The notes under the pieces were generated by a model. The model had not been told where the DNA came from, did not search any database, and saw only the letters and a program-made list of their open reading frames with translations. Below are positions 34,368 to 45,932 of a stretch of 64,000 nucleotides of DNA, piece after piece. This DNA is from Eremomyces bilateralis CBS 781.70 (Eukaryota; Ascomycota; Dothideomycetes; Eremomycetales; Eremomycetaceae). Within the stretch, counting starts at the first letter, position 1. Each line of letters starts with the position of its first letter. Both the position numbers and the translations under genes were made by a program. The DNA is taken from NCBI RefSeq assembly GCF_010015585.1, contig NW_022985078.1, forward strand, positions 562,322 to 626,321, read 5' to 3'.

Positions 34368-37300
34368 ATGGATGTGAACGAGGTCCTCCGTGGCACCCTC
34401 TCACCGGGTCCGTCCCGTCCCTGATATGATCATGGAGAACAAACGCTGACAGACAAAACAGATGCCAATATACGGAATCAAGCGGAAACACAACTCAGTC
34501 AGGCGGCCGATGCCGATTTCGTACGTCGTCCATATCGTTGTTGTTCTTACGTCATATTTACGGAAACAGGCTGGATATTTGACCACCCTCGGTCAAGAAC
34601 TCGCAAACGAGAATGCTCAAGCGGACATACGAGTGGCGGCTGGTTTGGCGCTGAAGAATGCTTTCGCTGCTCGAGAGATCACGCGGTTGCAGCAAGTCCA
34701 GGCGAAATGGGTGTCCGAAATCGAGCCGGCGGTGAAGGAATCGGTGAAGGAGCTTGCCCTGAAGACTCTCTCTTCGAACGATAGCCGTGCTGGAGGTGCC
34801 GCCGCCCAATTTATCACCGCGATTGCATCGATCGAGATACCCCTGAACAAATGGGATCAGTTGATGCCAAAGCTCGTGGAAAATGTCAGCAGCGGCGAGT
34901 CCCATCAACGTATGGCGTCTCTCACGACGATCGGGTACATTTGCCAGGCAGATGATCCCAGGCTCCGCAACTCCCTGTCGTTGCACAGCAATGCCATCCT
35001 AACGGCCGTCGTTCAAGGCGCAAGAAAGGAGGAAAGCAGTGCCGATGTGCGATTCACTGCTGTCACGGCGCTTAGTGACTGCCTGGAGTTTGTACGGTCC
35101 AACTTCGAGAACGAGGGCGAGCGCAATTTCATCATGCAGGTAGTGTGCGAGGCCACACAAAGCGAAGAAACGAGGATTCAAGAAGCTGCCTATGGTTGCC
35201 TCGGACGGATCATGAGCATCTATTACGATAAGATGCGATTCTACATGGAAAAAGCCTTGTTCGGTCTGACAATCATGGGCATGAAGAGCGAGGATGAGGA
35301 AGTTGCGAAGCTTGCAATCGAATTTTGGTGCACGGTGTGCGAGGAGGAAGAGAACATCGAAGATGACAACGCTCTGGTACGATATCTCCCGGTCAATAAA
35401 CCCAGCAATATACTAATTCCATGGACAGGCCGCCGTTCACGGTTCAGACCTCCGTGTCTTCCACAATTTTGCTCTCATCGCCACACAAGAGATTGTCCCC
35501 GTCCTTCTGGAGCTTATGGCCCATCAAGATGAAGATGCCGCCGACGACGAGTATAACGTTTCCCGCGCCGCTTACCAATGCCTTCAGCTTTGGTCAAGAG
35601 CCGCGAGAGATGCTGTGACAGGACCGGTCATTTTCTTCGTTGAGAAGCACATTCGATCCGAAGACTGGCATTACCGCGACGCTGCCGTGGCTGCTCTTGG
35701 GGCAATCATGGAAGGTCCCGACGAGAAGGTACTGGACCCAATCGTGAGGCAAGCACTACAAATCTTGATCGGCATGATGGAGGACCCTGTCGTCCACGTC
35801 CAGGACTCCGCGGCATACGCACTCGGACGCATCTCCGAGGCAGTCCCAGATGCCATCGATCCGGCCGTGCACTTGCCTATCATGATCCAAACGTTGTTCA
35901 ACGGCCTCATGAGCAATCCCAAGATGGCTTCTTCCTGCTGCTGGGCTCTGATGAACCTCGCGGAGCGCTTTGCCGGCGATCCCGGGTGCGATGAGAACCC
36001 AATGACACCTAAGTTCCAGGAGAACGTGCAGCGCTTGCTCGATGTGACGGAACGCTCTGGGGCGGACAGCCAGCTTCGTACAGCCGCGTATGAGGTTCTC
36101 AACGCCTACGTCGCCAATTGCGGCAACAACTCGAAAGCAATGGTCGCCAATCTGTCCGGCGTCATTCTGGATCGATTGGAGAAGACCATCCCATTCCGAC
36201 AGCAGGTGGTGAGCGTTGAGGACACGCTGACGCTAGAGGATATGCAGACGAGCTTGACCAGCGTGGTCATGACCATCATCCAACGACTGGAGGTGGAAGT
36301 GGCCCCTCTCGGTGATCGCATCATGCAGGTTCTGCTTCAACTTCTCAACACTGTCGGCCCTAAGTCAACCGTCCCAGACACCGTATTCGCCACGGTCGGC
36401 GCACTTGCGACGTCCATCGAGGGCGACTTTGCCAAATATATGGAGGCATTCGCGCCTTACCTGCTCAACGGCCTATCCAAGCAAGAGGAAGAGAATTTGT
36501 ATTCCATGTCCATCGGCTTAGTGCAGGATATCACCCGCGCTATCGGCCCTGCGATCAGTCCTTTCTGCGACGCGTTGATGAATTCCCTCCTTGAAAATCT
36601 CAAAGTAAGTGAAATGGGATTCCCAACGCGTGGCTTCCAGACTAACAAAGTCCAGTCCAATATCCACGGCAATCACTATAAACCCCCACTAGTCAACTGC
36701 TTCGGTGATATCGCTAGTGCGATTCTGGGCGATTTTGAGAAGTACATGTCCACAGTGGTGGAGATTTTGACGCAAGCATCCACAGTCAGGTATGAAGAGC
36801 AGCTATTTGTGGAGCAGCAAGACTATATCACCAGTCTTCGAGAGGCTGTTATGGACGCTTGGTCCGGAATTATTGAGGCCATGAAGAAGAGCGGAAAAAG
36901 TAAGTCTAGCTCCATTGCTTTTGTGGATTTTCGCTGACCTTGATCAATTAGCACCATTGCTATCTGCTCACATTGAATCGATATTCGGGCTCATCAAGTC
37001 AACATGGGATGAGCAACTACGGGGAGAGGGTCTCATGCGCTCAAGCATGGGTGTGGTCGGGTAAGGCATACTATATCTCGTTCATGAATTTATCTAATCG
37101 CCTCCACAGTGATCTTGCAGAAGCATTTCCTCATGGGGAGTTCGCCGAATACTTCCGACAGGATTGGCTCCAGGACATGGTGAAAGCTGTGAGGAAAGAC
37201 CGACAGTATCATGGAAATACGACTACAACCGCTCGCTGGGCCCGGGACCAAATCCAACGTCAAATCGGTACGTGAAGCACCAAATTTATTCCCCGGTTCC

Positions 37301-37445
37301 AGATCCCAACTTGTCGGTGTGCTTGAAACTGTGTCGGATTAACAAGGCCTGTCATGCCTGGCACACGTACCCTCACCTCACTCCTCCCGAATGTCACTAA
37401 CATAATATTCTTACTCAAGGCGGCATCCAAGGTCAAATGGCATAA
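34368..37445 (+). CDS. kap95: Importin subunit beta-1 (karyopherin Kap95)
   Basis: Nuclear import receptor that binds importin-alpha with its cargo, nucleoporins and Ran-GTP. Eight exons, 34368-34407, 34462-34520, 34570-35376, 35429-36604, 36656-36899, 36952-37060, 37110-37267 and 37420-37445, sum to 872 residues, the usual length of fungal Kap95. Landmarks are MDVNEVLRGTLSPDANIR at the start, the HEAT-repeat segments IRVAAGLALKNAF and HIRSEDWHYRDAAVAALGAI, GPDEKVLDPIV, the acidic EEEENIEDDNA loop, and RQDWLQDMVKAVRKDRQY near the end. The last exon adds only GGIQGQMA. Intron four (51 nt) is a multiple of three and lacks a stop. The intron before the last exon is 152 nt, the longest in the gene. 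Intact. Confidence 0.95.
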
Positions 37446-38513
37446 ATGACAATCACATCACGATTCCATCCCCATTGGGTCGATGGGTCGCTCGCCTGGC
37501 CTCTCACCTAGCCCAGCCTCCTCCCGCTGAGGGTTGGGCCCGAGCCGGCTGCACACGTCTTGAGGCGCAACGGCGTTGCTAAAGTCGATAACAGAGCGAC
37601 GCAACCCGAAGAACCCACGCAAGAGCGGTCGTCAACATGCTCGCCAACGGCGCGATCTCGCTTCGGAGCATCGCCTTGCGGCTCTTCCTCACAGACTGGC
37701 ACTTACCCCCCCAGCCCTCGACATGCGTCCTCCTACCGCAATCCCTCCCCCAACGCACAGTCACCTCAGTNNNNNNNNNNCAGCGCACAATCACCGCAGT
37801 CCAATCCATCCCCCACCGCACAGTCACCTCAGTCCAATCCAAGCATTGCACTGATAACGGCAACAACCCCTGCCCCCAGCCCCATTGGTTCCACCCCGCC
37901 GATGAATCCATGTATCCCCCAAGTCATGTAAGGAGATGGGAGATCACGCTTGTGGCCCATTCTTCCGGAAGTCGAGATGGAAAATCACACGAATTTCACC
38001 CCCGACTGATTTACGAACTCACCCCGAATGGTTTCCTTCTTTGCAACTAGGGTTGGTCGTCGGTATTTCCGCGCCAACCAGAACATCCCCTGTAATGTAG
38101 AATAGATACTCCCCAAGGCATTGAAATACTGTTCCCCGCATTTGTCAAGCAAGCGCCATTACAAAGTACCTACCTCCAGCAGAGACGTTTCTGGAGACGG
38201 GTCTGCCTACATCAGCTGGTTGTCGCCTCAGCTATCGCAAACAAATAAAAGCCTAATAAATCAACAAAAAGTATCCAAAACACTCCTATTCCAGTGACGT
38301 CACAGACGTTCAAGTGCCCCAGAATCTGCGCTTGGCCAAGAGTGAGCACCAAAAGTGAGGGCCGTTCTTACGGAGAGCGTCATGTAGACTTGGTATTATT
38401 TTTCTCCCTAAGAGCGGATGGTCATTTATCGAGAACTCGATTCATCTTGGTCGAGCGGAGGGTGGAATACTCTGGGGGGTATGTGGCTTGACCCGCGAAA
38501 GTTCAGTTAAATA
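37446..38513. other. Intergenic with minisatellite and assembly gap
   Basis: About 1.1 kb between kap95 and the tRNA gene. A short tandem repeat and ten N bases are described separately. The frames running through it are repeat-derived and show no domain. Confidence 0.6.
37751..37845. repeat. Minisatellite interrupted by a 10-N gap
   Basis: Units of roughly 24-35 bases share the core CGCACAGTCACCTCAGT followed by CCAATCC. Copies lie on both sides of the N run at 37771-37780. The gap length of ten is a placeholder, so the true copy number is unknown. Confidence 0.8.
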
Positions 38514-38601
38514 GCCGGAATGGCGCAGTGGTAACGCGTTTGGCTTGTACTCTACCGAGACGGAGACCAAAAGACCCCTGGTTCAATCCCAGGTTTCGGC
38601 A
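38514..38601 (+). tRNA. tRNA-Thr (TGT anticodon) with a 16-nt intron
   Basis: All four arms fold. The acceptor is GCCGGAA with TTTCGGC (one G-T pair) and discriminator A. The anticodon stem is TTTGG with CCAAA, and the T arm is CCTGG-TTCAATC-CCAGG. The loop reads CT-TGT-A, giving a TGT anticodon (Thr). An intron CTCTACCGAGACGGAG follows position 37, the canonical place. The mature length is 72 nt. A box TGGCGCAGTGG and B box GGTTCAATCCC are intact, and a T run just downstream (about 38605-38610) can end RNA polymerase III transcription. Confidence 0.9.
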
Positions 38602-39279
38602 TTTCTTTTTATCTAAATTAATAGACAGCATCGAAAAAACAGTGTCTCCGCTCAGATACTGAATTTTTTGCACCCTACTCTGTAGAGGGCGATGACGGGA
38701 AGGAGTTCATGGATCGAATCACGTGAAATGCCTCGCCGCCGTCGTCATCACCATCATTCCAGCTTTCACCTTGTCGCTTCTCATTTATTTGTTTCCCATC
38801 AATCTCTCCCATAGCTTGCTTAACTTCTGGCAGCAAATGTTTTTGCTTTTAGCTATTTGTTACTGGCCATATGACCGCCCAGGCCGAAAACTCAGCGTAT
38901 CCACTCACCATACATAGAGTTATCGCCTATCGGACCTGGTTCAATCCTCCAATCTCGGTGTCTGCTACTAGATTCCAGACCGGTCTCCAGGGATCAACAT
39001 CATTGATAGCTTAACTTCCTTTTCCGCGTCCCCTGCCTCCATCTTCTCGCATTCAGTCATTCTCCCCCGAAAGAAGTCCCTCATACTGTGGTGAAGAGGA
39101 TTATCTACCCCGACTGATGCGGATTAGATTTGGATCTTCGAGATCGAGAGCATCCAGGGGCCGAGAACAAATAAGGATCTCTTCTTCATTGCTCGATACT
39201 CCGAAGCAAGCAAACGCAACTGTGTAATATCTAGTCTACCACCCTCGATCTTCTAGCAAAATCTTCTTCCTAGTCAGAC
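38602..39279. other. Intergenic downstream of tRNA-Thr
   Basis: No gene was recognised. It contains a partial tRNA-like 3' half, listed separately, and a CACGTGA at about 38720. Confidence 0.5.
38934..38965 (+). other. Possible tRNA 3'-half fragment
   Basis: CTGGTTCAATCC followed by a TCTCGGTG stretch resembles the T arm and acceptor end of the tRNA-Thr 400 bases upstream. The T stem no longer pairs and no 5' half was found. Confidence 0.3.
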
Positions 39280-39489
39280 CTAGCGATCTGTCTTCGTATT
39301 TCGTATATCAAGAGTCGCTGTCGAGTCACGATGATTGATTCTATATGTTTCCACACCTTCGCCCTTCCGTGAGTACGCTGATCGGTTAGGGCCCTTTTCG
39401 GATGGATCCTCTGCCACAATCTGATGCCCCAGCGCCAGGGATAGAGAACTAATAAATAAGAGCAAAACGCCAGAGCCCAGAGTGGCCAT
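39280..39489 (-). CDS. Possible small secreted protein, 69 residues
   Basis: An isolated reverse-strand frame in otherwise empty sequence. The first 21 residues (MATLGSGVLLLFISSLSLALG) form a textbook signal peptide. A hydrophilic 48-residue remainder without cysteines follows. The ATG has A at -3. No homologue is recognised, and chance cannot be excluded for a frame this short. Confidence 0.35.
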   Translation of the reverse strand: MATLGSGVLLLFISSLSLALGHQIVAEDPSEKGPNRSAYSRKGEGVETYRINHRDSTATLDIRNTKTDR

Positions 39490-40167
39490 GGTTTCTCAGA
39501 TTTCAGACTTGAGACTTCAGTGCAGAGTTCCAGAATCCAGCAGTAGTGTCAGCGACCCCTACCACCAGTTTGCCTTTACTCGCGCCCCACGCCCATTACA
39601 TCAATCTTGATAAGACCTCACAATCTATCCTGTGTCCTCACATATGCTGCCTCTGAATGTTCTATCGACTGCACTTTATCGCGTCTTCGGTCCGAAAGTA
39701 ATACCCACTACATGGTTTGCTCCTCAAAGTGGCTATATACTCGGAGGAAAATGTCCCACTTAATAGTTTGTTACACCAACCGTCCTCTGATTTCAATCAT
39801 TCGTTGATTAATTGAGGGGCCCCAAATGGCTCGACGAATGCTCACGAGTTCGGTTCTTGATATTCAGCCTATGACTTTTGATTTGCCAAGGAGCTGCGGC
39901 AACCCCATATCGGATGTCTCAGAAAATGTCTAAATTAGCTACGAGACCCAAAAACGCTGCTCATGATGATCCTTCGGCCGTAAGCGGCGTTAGATGCGCG
40001 CTGGGGCTTCACCATTTCCGCGTATCTCCACTCCGCGGACGTTTACTTCTCCGAACCTTTTGTAAGCTACATGGAAAACCGGCGTCTTGCATCCTACCTG
40101 TATCTGGATATTTCCATCTGGGGATGTATACTAAGTAATATGACTGACAGACTTCAGCACTATCTTC
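39490..40167. other. Intergenic, upstream of the broken regulator
   Basis: No recognisable feature. The short frames lack domains. Confidence 0.5.
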
Positions 40168-42257
40168 ATGGAGCGACAACCCCAACCGCGCCGACGTCGA
40201 AGACTAGCCTTGTCGTGCCTTGCATGTCGGCGTCGCAAGATCAAATGCGATAAAAACGACCGGTAGCACCAGGACAAAATGGCGCTCCGAATAGCCTTAG
40301 GCTCAACGACATCCGACCACCGAGCGGTCCTCAAGGCGCACAACCAGATGCCTGGGATCTTTTGCACCGGGTGGAGAAGCTCGAAAAGTCCTCGACATCT
40401 AGTCCTATCAGCCGGCTGTCTGAGACAGATCGGGCCGCATTTGCTGGCCAGCCCGACCCGCAGGACTCGCACATAATTCTAGACAAGACGAGGGTATTGA
40501 AATAGCAGATGGGCATCGCTCAAGAGGTACAGCCTACCTTAATATGCGCTCCGTATTTGTTCACTGATCGGCTCGCAAGTTCCGACCTATCATTGCCTGC
40601 TATGTTGCGGCCACTGGATCTTGGAGTGGCTATGCTGAGGCCACCGGCAGCGGTCCGAAGCCCTCGTTCCAGGGTTCTGAAGCCGAAGCCCTGACTGTCC
40701 AGGTCGGCGAGCTCCTTCAGAAATGCAAAATCATAGCAAGGAATATCAAATTAGGACGACCAAGCAGATGTCTCTCGGGTCCCGAGTTCAGTCTTACACC
40801 CCCCCTTCCGCCAGATGGCGGACAAGATGGCAACTCTGTACTTCCGATCATTTGAGTCGTCGCATCGGATACTCCACGCACCTACGTTTTGGACCGAGTA
40901 CCAGAGATTTTGGAGCCATCCAGAAAGCATCACGACTGCCCTTCGTCTCAAGATCCTTCTCGTTGGTTTAGGATCTAGTCTATACGGACAGGAAGACGCA
41001 AGTGCTGAATTTTGCAGTCTAGTCCTTCAATCGATATATACTACTCAGACCTGGCTTTCCGGACCATTAGAGAAAGACCGTTTAGATCTCACCGGGCTAC
41101 AAATCCATTGCCTAATGATTCTAGCACGGCAGATATTCTCAATCGGCGGCGACCTGGTATGGATATCGATGGGATCGCTCATCCACAAAGCCATGCAATT
41201 AGGTTTGCATCGTGATCCAAAACATCTCCCGAAAATGTCGGTATTACAATCCGAGATTCGCAGGAGGATATGGGCAACTATACTCGAAATGACTATACAG
41301 CCGTCTTTAGACTCGGAGATGCCTCCCAGACTCTTCGTCGACGAGTTTGACACCGAGGCCCCTTCTAATGTTAACGATGATGAGATGGACGAATCTACTA
41401 CGGGGATCCAACCCCACCCTAAGGGCAAATATACCGCCACATCGATGCAGCTTATTCTACTCGACTCGGTACCTACCCGCTTCCGGATCCTGCGGCTTCT
41501 GAACGGCTTGCACACCGAGCTTTCATACTTGAATGTCCTTACGCTAAGATCAGAGCTTACAGAAGCATGTCGGGTGGCCAACAGTTTCATGAAGGAGAAT
41601 GGGGAGTCCGGTATAACGACGTTTCACCGAAATCTACTCGGCTATCTAGTTCGTCGGTTCCTGCTCCCTCTGCACTGTCCATTCGCCACCACCGCGCAAA
41701 CAAACCCATTGTTCTACCACTCGGTCAAGGTCAGCCTAGATGCTGCCATGGCCATCATCTCCCCCGGGCCAGACGAAGGCTTTTCCCGTCTTATGGCTAT
41801 TAGCGGAGGCTTATTCAGAGAGGGCTTCAGAAGCGCAATGACGGCCATTACCCTCGAGCTTCTCGTCCAGGTCGAGGCCCAGCGCCTCGACGGGACGCTA
41901 CTCCGTAACCTACAATATAGAGGTCTTCTTAAGCAAGCCGTAAAGGACATCATTGAGTTGTCCGCGGAGCGGATCCGGCAAGGCGAGACTAATTTTAAGA
42001 GCCATATGTTCCTAAACATGATCCTGAGCCAGGTCGAGGCGATTGAAACGGGCACTTCGTGTGAGATTAAGATTTCACAGAGTGCTAGGGACAGCCTCGA
42101 GTTCTGTCATGATCTACTAAGAACACGAGCTGACACTGTCCCTTTACCGTATCCCAGCGATATCGGTCTCACATCAACGAGGCCTAATGGTGAGCAGGAT
42201 GACTACGGGTTTGACTTCAACTTGGATTTTTTTCCGCCAGATGGTGGCTTTTCTTAG
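40168..42257 (+). pseudogene. Broken Zn2Cys6 transcription factor
   Basis: Remains of a fungal regulator. The ATG at 40168 opens a basic region and the first half of a Zn2Cys6 cluster (C-X2-C-X6-C in CLACRRRKIKCDKNDR). The frame then hits TAG at 40264, and the second cysteine triplet is missing. The linker continues two frames on from 40269 (DAWDLLHRVEKLEKSSTSS) and meets an in-frame TAG at 40503. A plausible 53-nt intron (40527-40579) joins MGIAQE to FRPIIACYVAATGSWSGYAE. A one-base shift in a seven-C run at 40799-40805 then leads into the last 480 codons from 40815. These are undamaged and read as a fungal_trans middle-homology domain (MATLYFRSFESSHRILHAPTFW). At least three lesions argue for decay; a sequencing error could explain only the C-run. 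Confidence 0.8.
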
Positions 42258-42770
42258 TGTAATAAGCGCCCTAAGCCATGCCTGCTTAATTCCTGCTCTG
42301 TAATATCATGTCGTCTAGTTGGATTGCTTCTCTGAAAGCGCAGTACGTCTACCCATAGACTGATCCCTCCGTACTCTCCTTCCCCCCTCTCCACTCTGCA
42401 GGTTTCGTGTAAAGGTATGACACAAACCAGGTCCTCGGATTTTTACTAGGCATCCCGTCTAGACGTGATCTAGGCCTATGGTGGGTTCCTCCAGCGGCAT
42501 GCTGCATTCTGTCGGCCGAGACGGAGTTGGCGGCCTTCGCATGTCCACACAGAGATAATCAGCCCCACCAGTATCAAATACAAAAGAATTGGTTTACTAT
42601 TTAACGAATTTTCATCAACGTCAGTCGTTTCAGTCAATACAGTCGATTATTGCCTACTTTTCTACCCAAAGAAGTCTTGTTCAGGTACGCTCCCACTGTC
42701 CTCCTGATCGAATCCCAAGCAGCTTGCGTACAACCGAAGCGCTTACGACACAAAATAGATCATAGCACGA
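42258..42770. other. Gap between two pseudogenes
   Basis: About 510 bases, probably the old promoter of the monooxygenase. Nothing recognised. Confidence 0.5.
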
Positions 42771-44041
42771 ATGAAGGTCCTCATCACTGGTGCTGGTATT
42801 ACCGGGAACGCCCTCGCCTTTTGGCTCTCGAAGATAGGCCATGGGGTTACCATCATCGAGCAATTCCCACCCTCCGTACCACAGGGCTCCAGGTCGATCT
42901 TCGAGGCCATGGGGTTGAGGCTATGAGGTGCATGGGTCTTGAGCAGGTTTTTCGCGCAAAGCTGGCCCCGGAACAAGGCCTACAAGTGGTCGACAAGTCT
43001 GGGAGACGGCGGGCGTATTTCCCTGCGAATAAGTCTAGCAAGGGCTTGCAGAATTTCACCATCGAATTCGAGATTATGAGAGGGGATCTATGTCGCCTTA
43101 TATACGACGCCACGAAGGATCGGGCCAAGTACATCTTTGGGGCGTCGGTCGAGAGCTTTGAAGAGAAGGAAAACTCGGTTGAGGTTCGGTTTACGAATGG
43201 CTAGATGGGCGTATTTGATCTTTTGGTCGGTGCCGATGGCCAGGGATCACGCATCCGAAAGATGATGTTCGAATCCAGGATCGCCGACGCAGCATACCAT
43301 CCGCTCAAGGGCGTCAATATGGCATACTTTACCATTTGTCAGCCCATACGAGAAGGAGAAGAGTATATCGCCACAGCCTATATGGCTCCCGGAAAGCGAG
43401 TAATCATGACTCGAAGGCACAGTCCGCACGAGATCCAGGTATACCTGGGCTGCACGACCAATTCCGAGCGACTCAAGAATGCTCGCCAGGAGGGAGATGT
43501 CGGGGAGCAAAAGGCTGACTGGGAAGAGGTCTTTCAAGGCGCAGGGTGGCAAACAGAAGGGATCTTCAAGTCTCTAATGGGCGGTAACACGGACTTCTAT
43601 GACGAGTGCCCAGCCATGGTCAAGCTGGAGTCCTGGTCCCGTGGACGCGTGACACTTATTGGGGACGCCGCCTATTGCCCAACGGCAACCACGGGATTGG
43701 GCACAACCTGCGCCATTATCGGTGCTTATGTCTTAGCCGGCGAGATTGGGAGGCCCTCTAGACGCTCGAACGGAGAGGATGTTGATAGAAGGGATGACGC
43801 CAAGTATGGTCCTGCGACTGCGCTCGAGGCATACCAGCGAAAGTTCCAACCCTTCATCGATCAAGTCCAGAAAGGGGTATCCGTATCGGAGGATACAGGC
43901 TTTTTGGACATGCTGACGTCGTCGCCATCCGGTATTGCTATTCTGAACAATCTTTGTAGGAGTAGCCTCGTTTTTGAGGCTGAATATTGGCAAATGGTTT
44001 CTGAAGGAGAATGTAAAGGGGTGGGTCCTCCCGGAGTATGA
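42771..44041 (+). pseudogene. Broken FAD-dependent monooxygenase
   Basis: Remains of an aromatic-hydroxylase-type flavoprotein. The ATG at 42771 opens MKVLITGAGITGNALAFWL with the dinucleotide-binding GxGxxG. The frame is lost at about 42868-42890 (near VTIIEQF) and continues in another frame as LRTTGLQVDLRGHGVEAM. An in-frame TAG at 43202-43204 then splits the chain exactly where relatives read through to FDLLVGADGQGSRIRK, the FAD/NADPH DG motif. The second FAD motif (RVTLIGDAAYCPTATTGLGTT) is present in the last 279 codons. Two separate lesions make this a pseudogene. Such enzymes hydroxylate or epoxidise polyketide and terpenoid intermediates; the former substrate is unknown. Confidence 0.8.
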
Positions 44042-44423
44042 AGAAATGTTGCGAGATTAGGTCAATAATGCAGCCCGGCAGCCTAAGTATGTAAAAACAT
44101 ATCCTCAACTCACTTTGCGCGGTAATAAATAATGTTGATTGATATGTAAGAATCTAGGAGCAGGAAAGGAGATGACGGAATTGGTACTCCGTGTCAGCGT
44201 GTCTCTGCTCTGCTCCGATCTGATACCTGAGCTACTGCGCCACATGTCTTGCCAGCTACGCCACATACCTATGCCTACTATGCGACCATAGTGTATTCAC
44301 GTCACCCCCGTCCTGATGATTCCATCCAACCATTTGACCAACAGGACCGTAATTCAAGCTGGCAGGGTCTTGCGTAATGCCACGAAGCTTACTTTAACAC
44401 GATCCCGATCCAGAAATTCCACA
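44042..44423. other. Intergenic, promoter of the UCH gene
   Basis: About 380 bases. Nothing recognisable beyond a degenerate TACTCCGT word at about 44186. Confidence 0.5.
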
Positions 44424-45538
44424 ATGTCCTTCGGTTGGAACACCATCGAATCCGATGCGGTATGTGCTTCAGATCATCAATCTGAATCCCCCTCTGACCG
44501 CGAGACCAGGGTGTGTTTACGTTCCTCCTCCAGGAGCTAGGAGCAAAGGACGTTCAGTTCGAAGAGCTGTTTGCTCTGGATGCGAATGCAATCCGGGAAT
44601 TAAGGTGTGAAGCTTCAACCCAAGAGAATCGCGTATCTCCGATTTCTAATCAATCTCCGTTGCCGTAGTCCTGTTCATGGCGTCATCTTCCTGTTCAAAT
44701 ATATCGGTCCGTCGTCCGACCAGGAGGCGGGATCTGGGGCTGCTACATCTGGCAAGCTCGATTCGGAGGCTGCGGAGCGCATATTCTTCGCCCGACAGGT
44801 CATCCAAAATGCATGCGGAACTCAAGCGCTGCTCAGCGTGCTACTAAACAAGGACGATGAAATCGAGATTGGCGACAAGATGCGAGAGTTCAAAGACTTT
44901 ACCAGCGCATTTCCAGTCGATGTAGGTTCACGGCAACTCCGCAAACAAATCACTCTACTCACACGTCGCAGCTACGAGGCGAGGCCCTCTCGAACTCGGA
45001 ACTGATCCGAACCGCTCACAATACCTTTGCACGTTCCTCTCCGTTTATCGACGAAACCCAACGCCCTGCCGACGCATCGGACGACGTTTACCACTTCATC
45101 GCATACAGCTCAATTGCAGGAAGGCTATATGAACTCGACGGCTTAGAACCGGCCCCACGAGACCACGGATTGTGTACGACGAACGAATTCCCGGACAAGG
45201 TGATACCCATCCTCCAAGAGCGAATCAGTCGGTATCCCGAGGGTGAAGTTCGATTCAATTTGATGGCCATGTGCCGGGATCTGCGCGTGAGAGCCCGGGA
45301 GATCGGAGACCAAGAATCGTTGGAACGGGAAGAAAAGAAGCGGAGGGACTGGGTGTGGGAAAATGCCCTGAGGAAGCACAACTTCGTGGGGTTCGTGGGC
45401 GAACTCACGAACGGCGTGGTACGAAGCAAAGTCGAAACCGGGGATTATCAAGCATGGGTTGATGCTGCCAAAGAGAAAACTAGGAAAAGAGTGGAGGAGC
45501 GAAGGCAGCAGGGCGTGGAGGATGAGGGTGACGTATGA
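44424..45538 (+). CDS. Ubiquitin C-terminal hydrolase, UCH37/UCHL5 type (peptidase C12)
   Basis: Cysteine deubiquitinase; UCH37 homologues trim ubiquitin chains at the proteasome. Exons 44424-44459, 44510-44604, 44669-44921 and 44972-45538 give 316 residues. The start MSFGWNTIESDAGVFTFLL is typical. The catalytic Cys is at about 93 (QNACGTQALL), His at 169 (DDVYHFIAY) and Asp at 184 (YELDGLEP). The C-terminal extension after residue 230 is charged and helical (EREEKKRRDWVWENALRKHNF), corresponding to the ULD region that in human UCH37 binds the Rpn13 adaptor. All catalytic residues are present and the frame closes, so the gene is intact despite lying next to two pseudogenes. Confidence 0.92.
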
Positions 45539-45932
45539 TCATGAGCCGTCATCGACCGTAGTTGCTGGGCCTCTGAAGTTGAGGCACAGAAACGACACCA
45601 AGAACGCCTTCTCATCGCACTACATTTGCCTCGGGGCCCTGTCCCACGCCAAGACAGCGTGCGACTGGAATCTGCTAGTAGCAGAAAGGAGGAGGAACTT
45701 CTGCCTGAATTGGAGATGCGAAACCAAACATGTGTTCTATTAGGTGGGTATCGAGTCACCAACAATATGTTGTAGCACGCAAACCAGTAAAGATTCCGAT
45801 GAAGAGCAATCGTGAACAGACGATATTAATTTGACATAGGACGTATCGCCCATATAGTCAATTACAAATATTATCGCTAAAAATAAGGGTATATATACAT
45901 CGAAATACCTAAGATTCAACGAAGGATCTCCT
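45539..45932. other. Intergenic between convergent UCH and oxidase genes
   Basis: About 390 bases of 3' flank. Nothing recognised. Confidence 0.55.
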
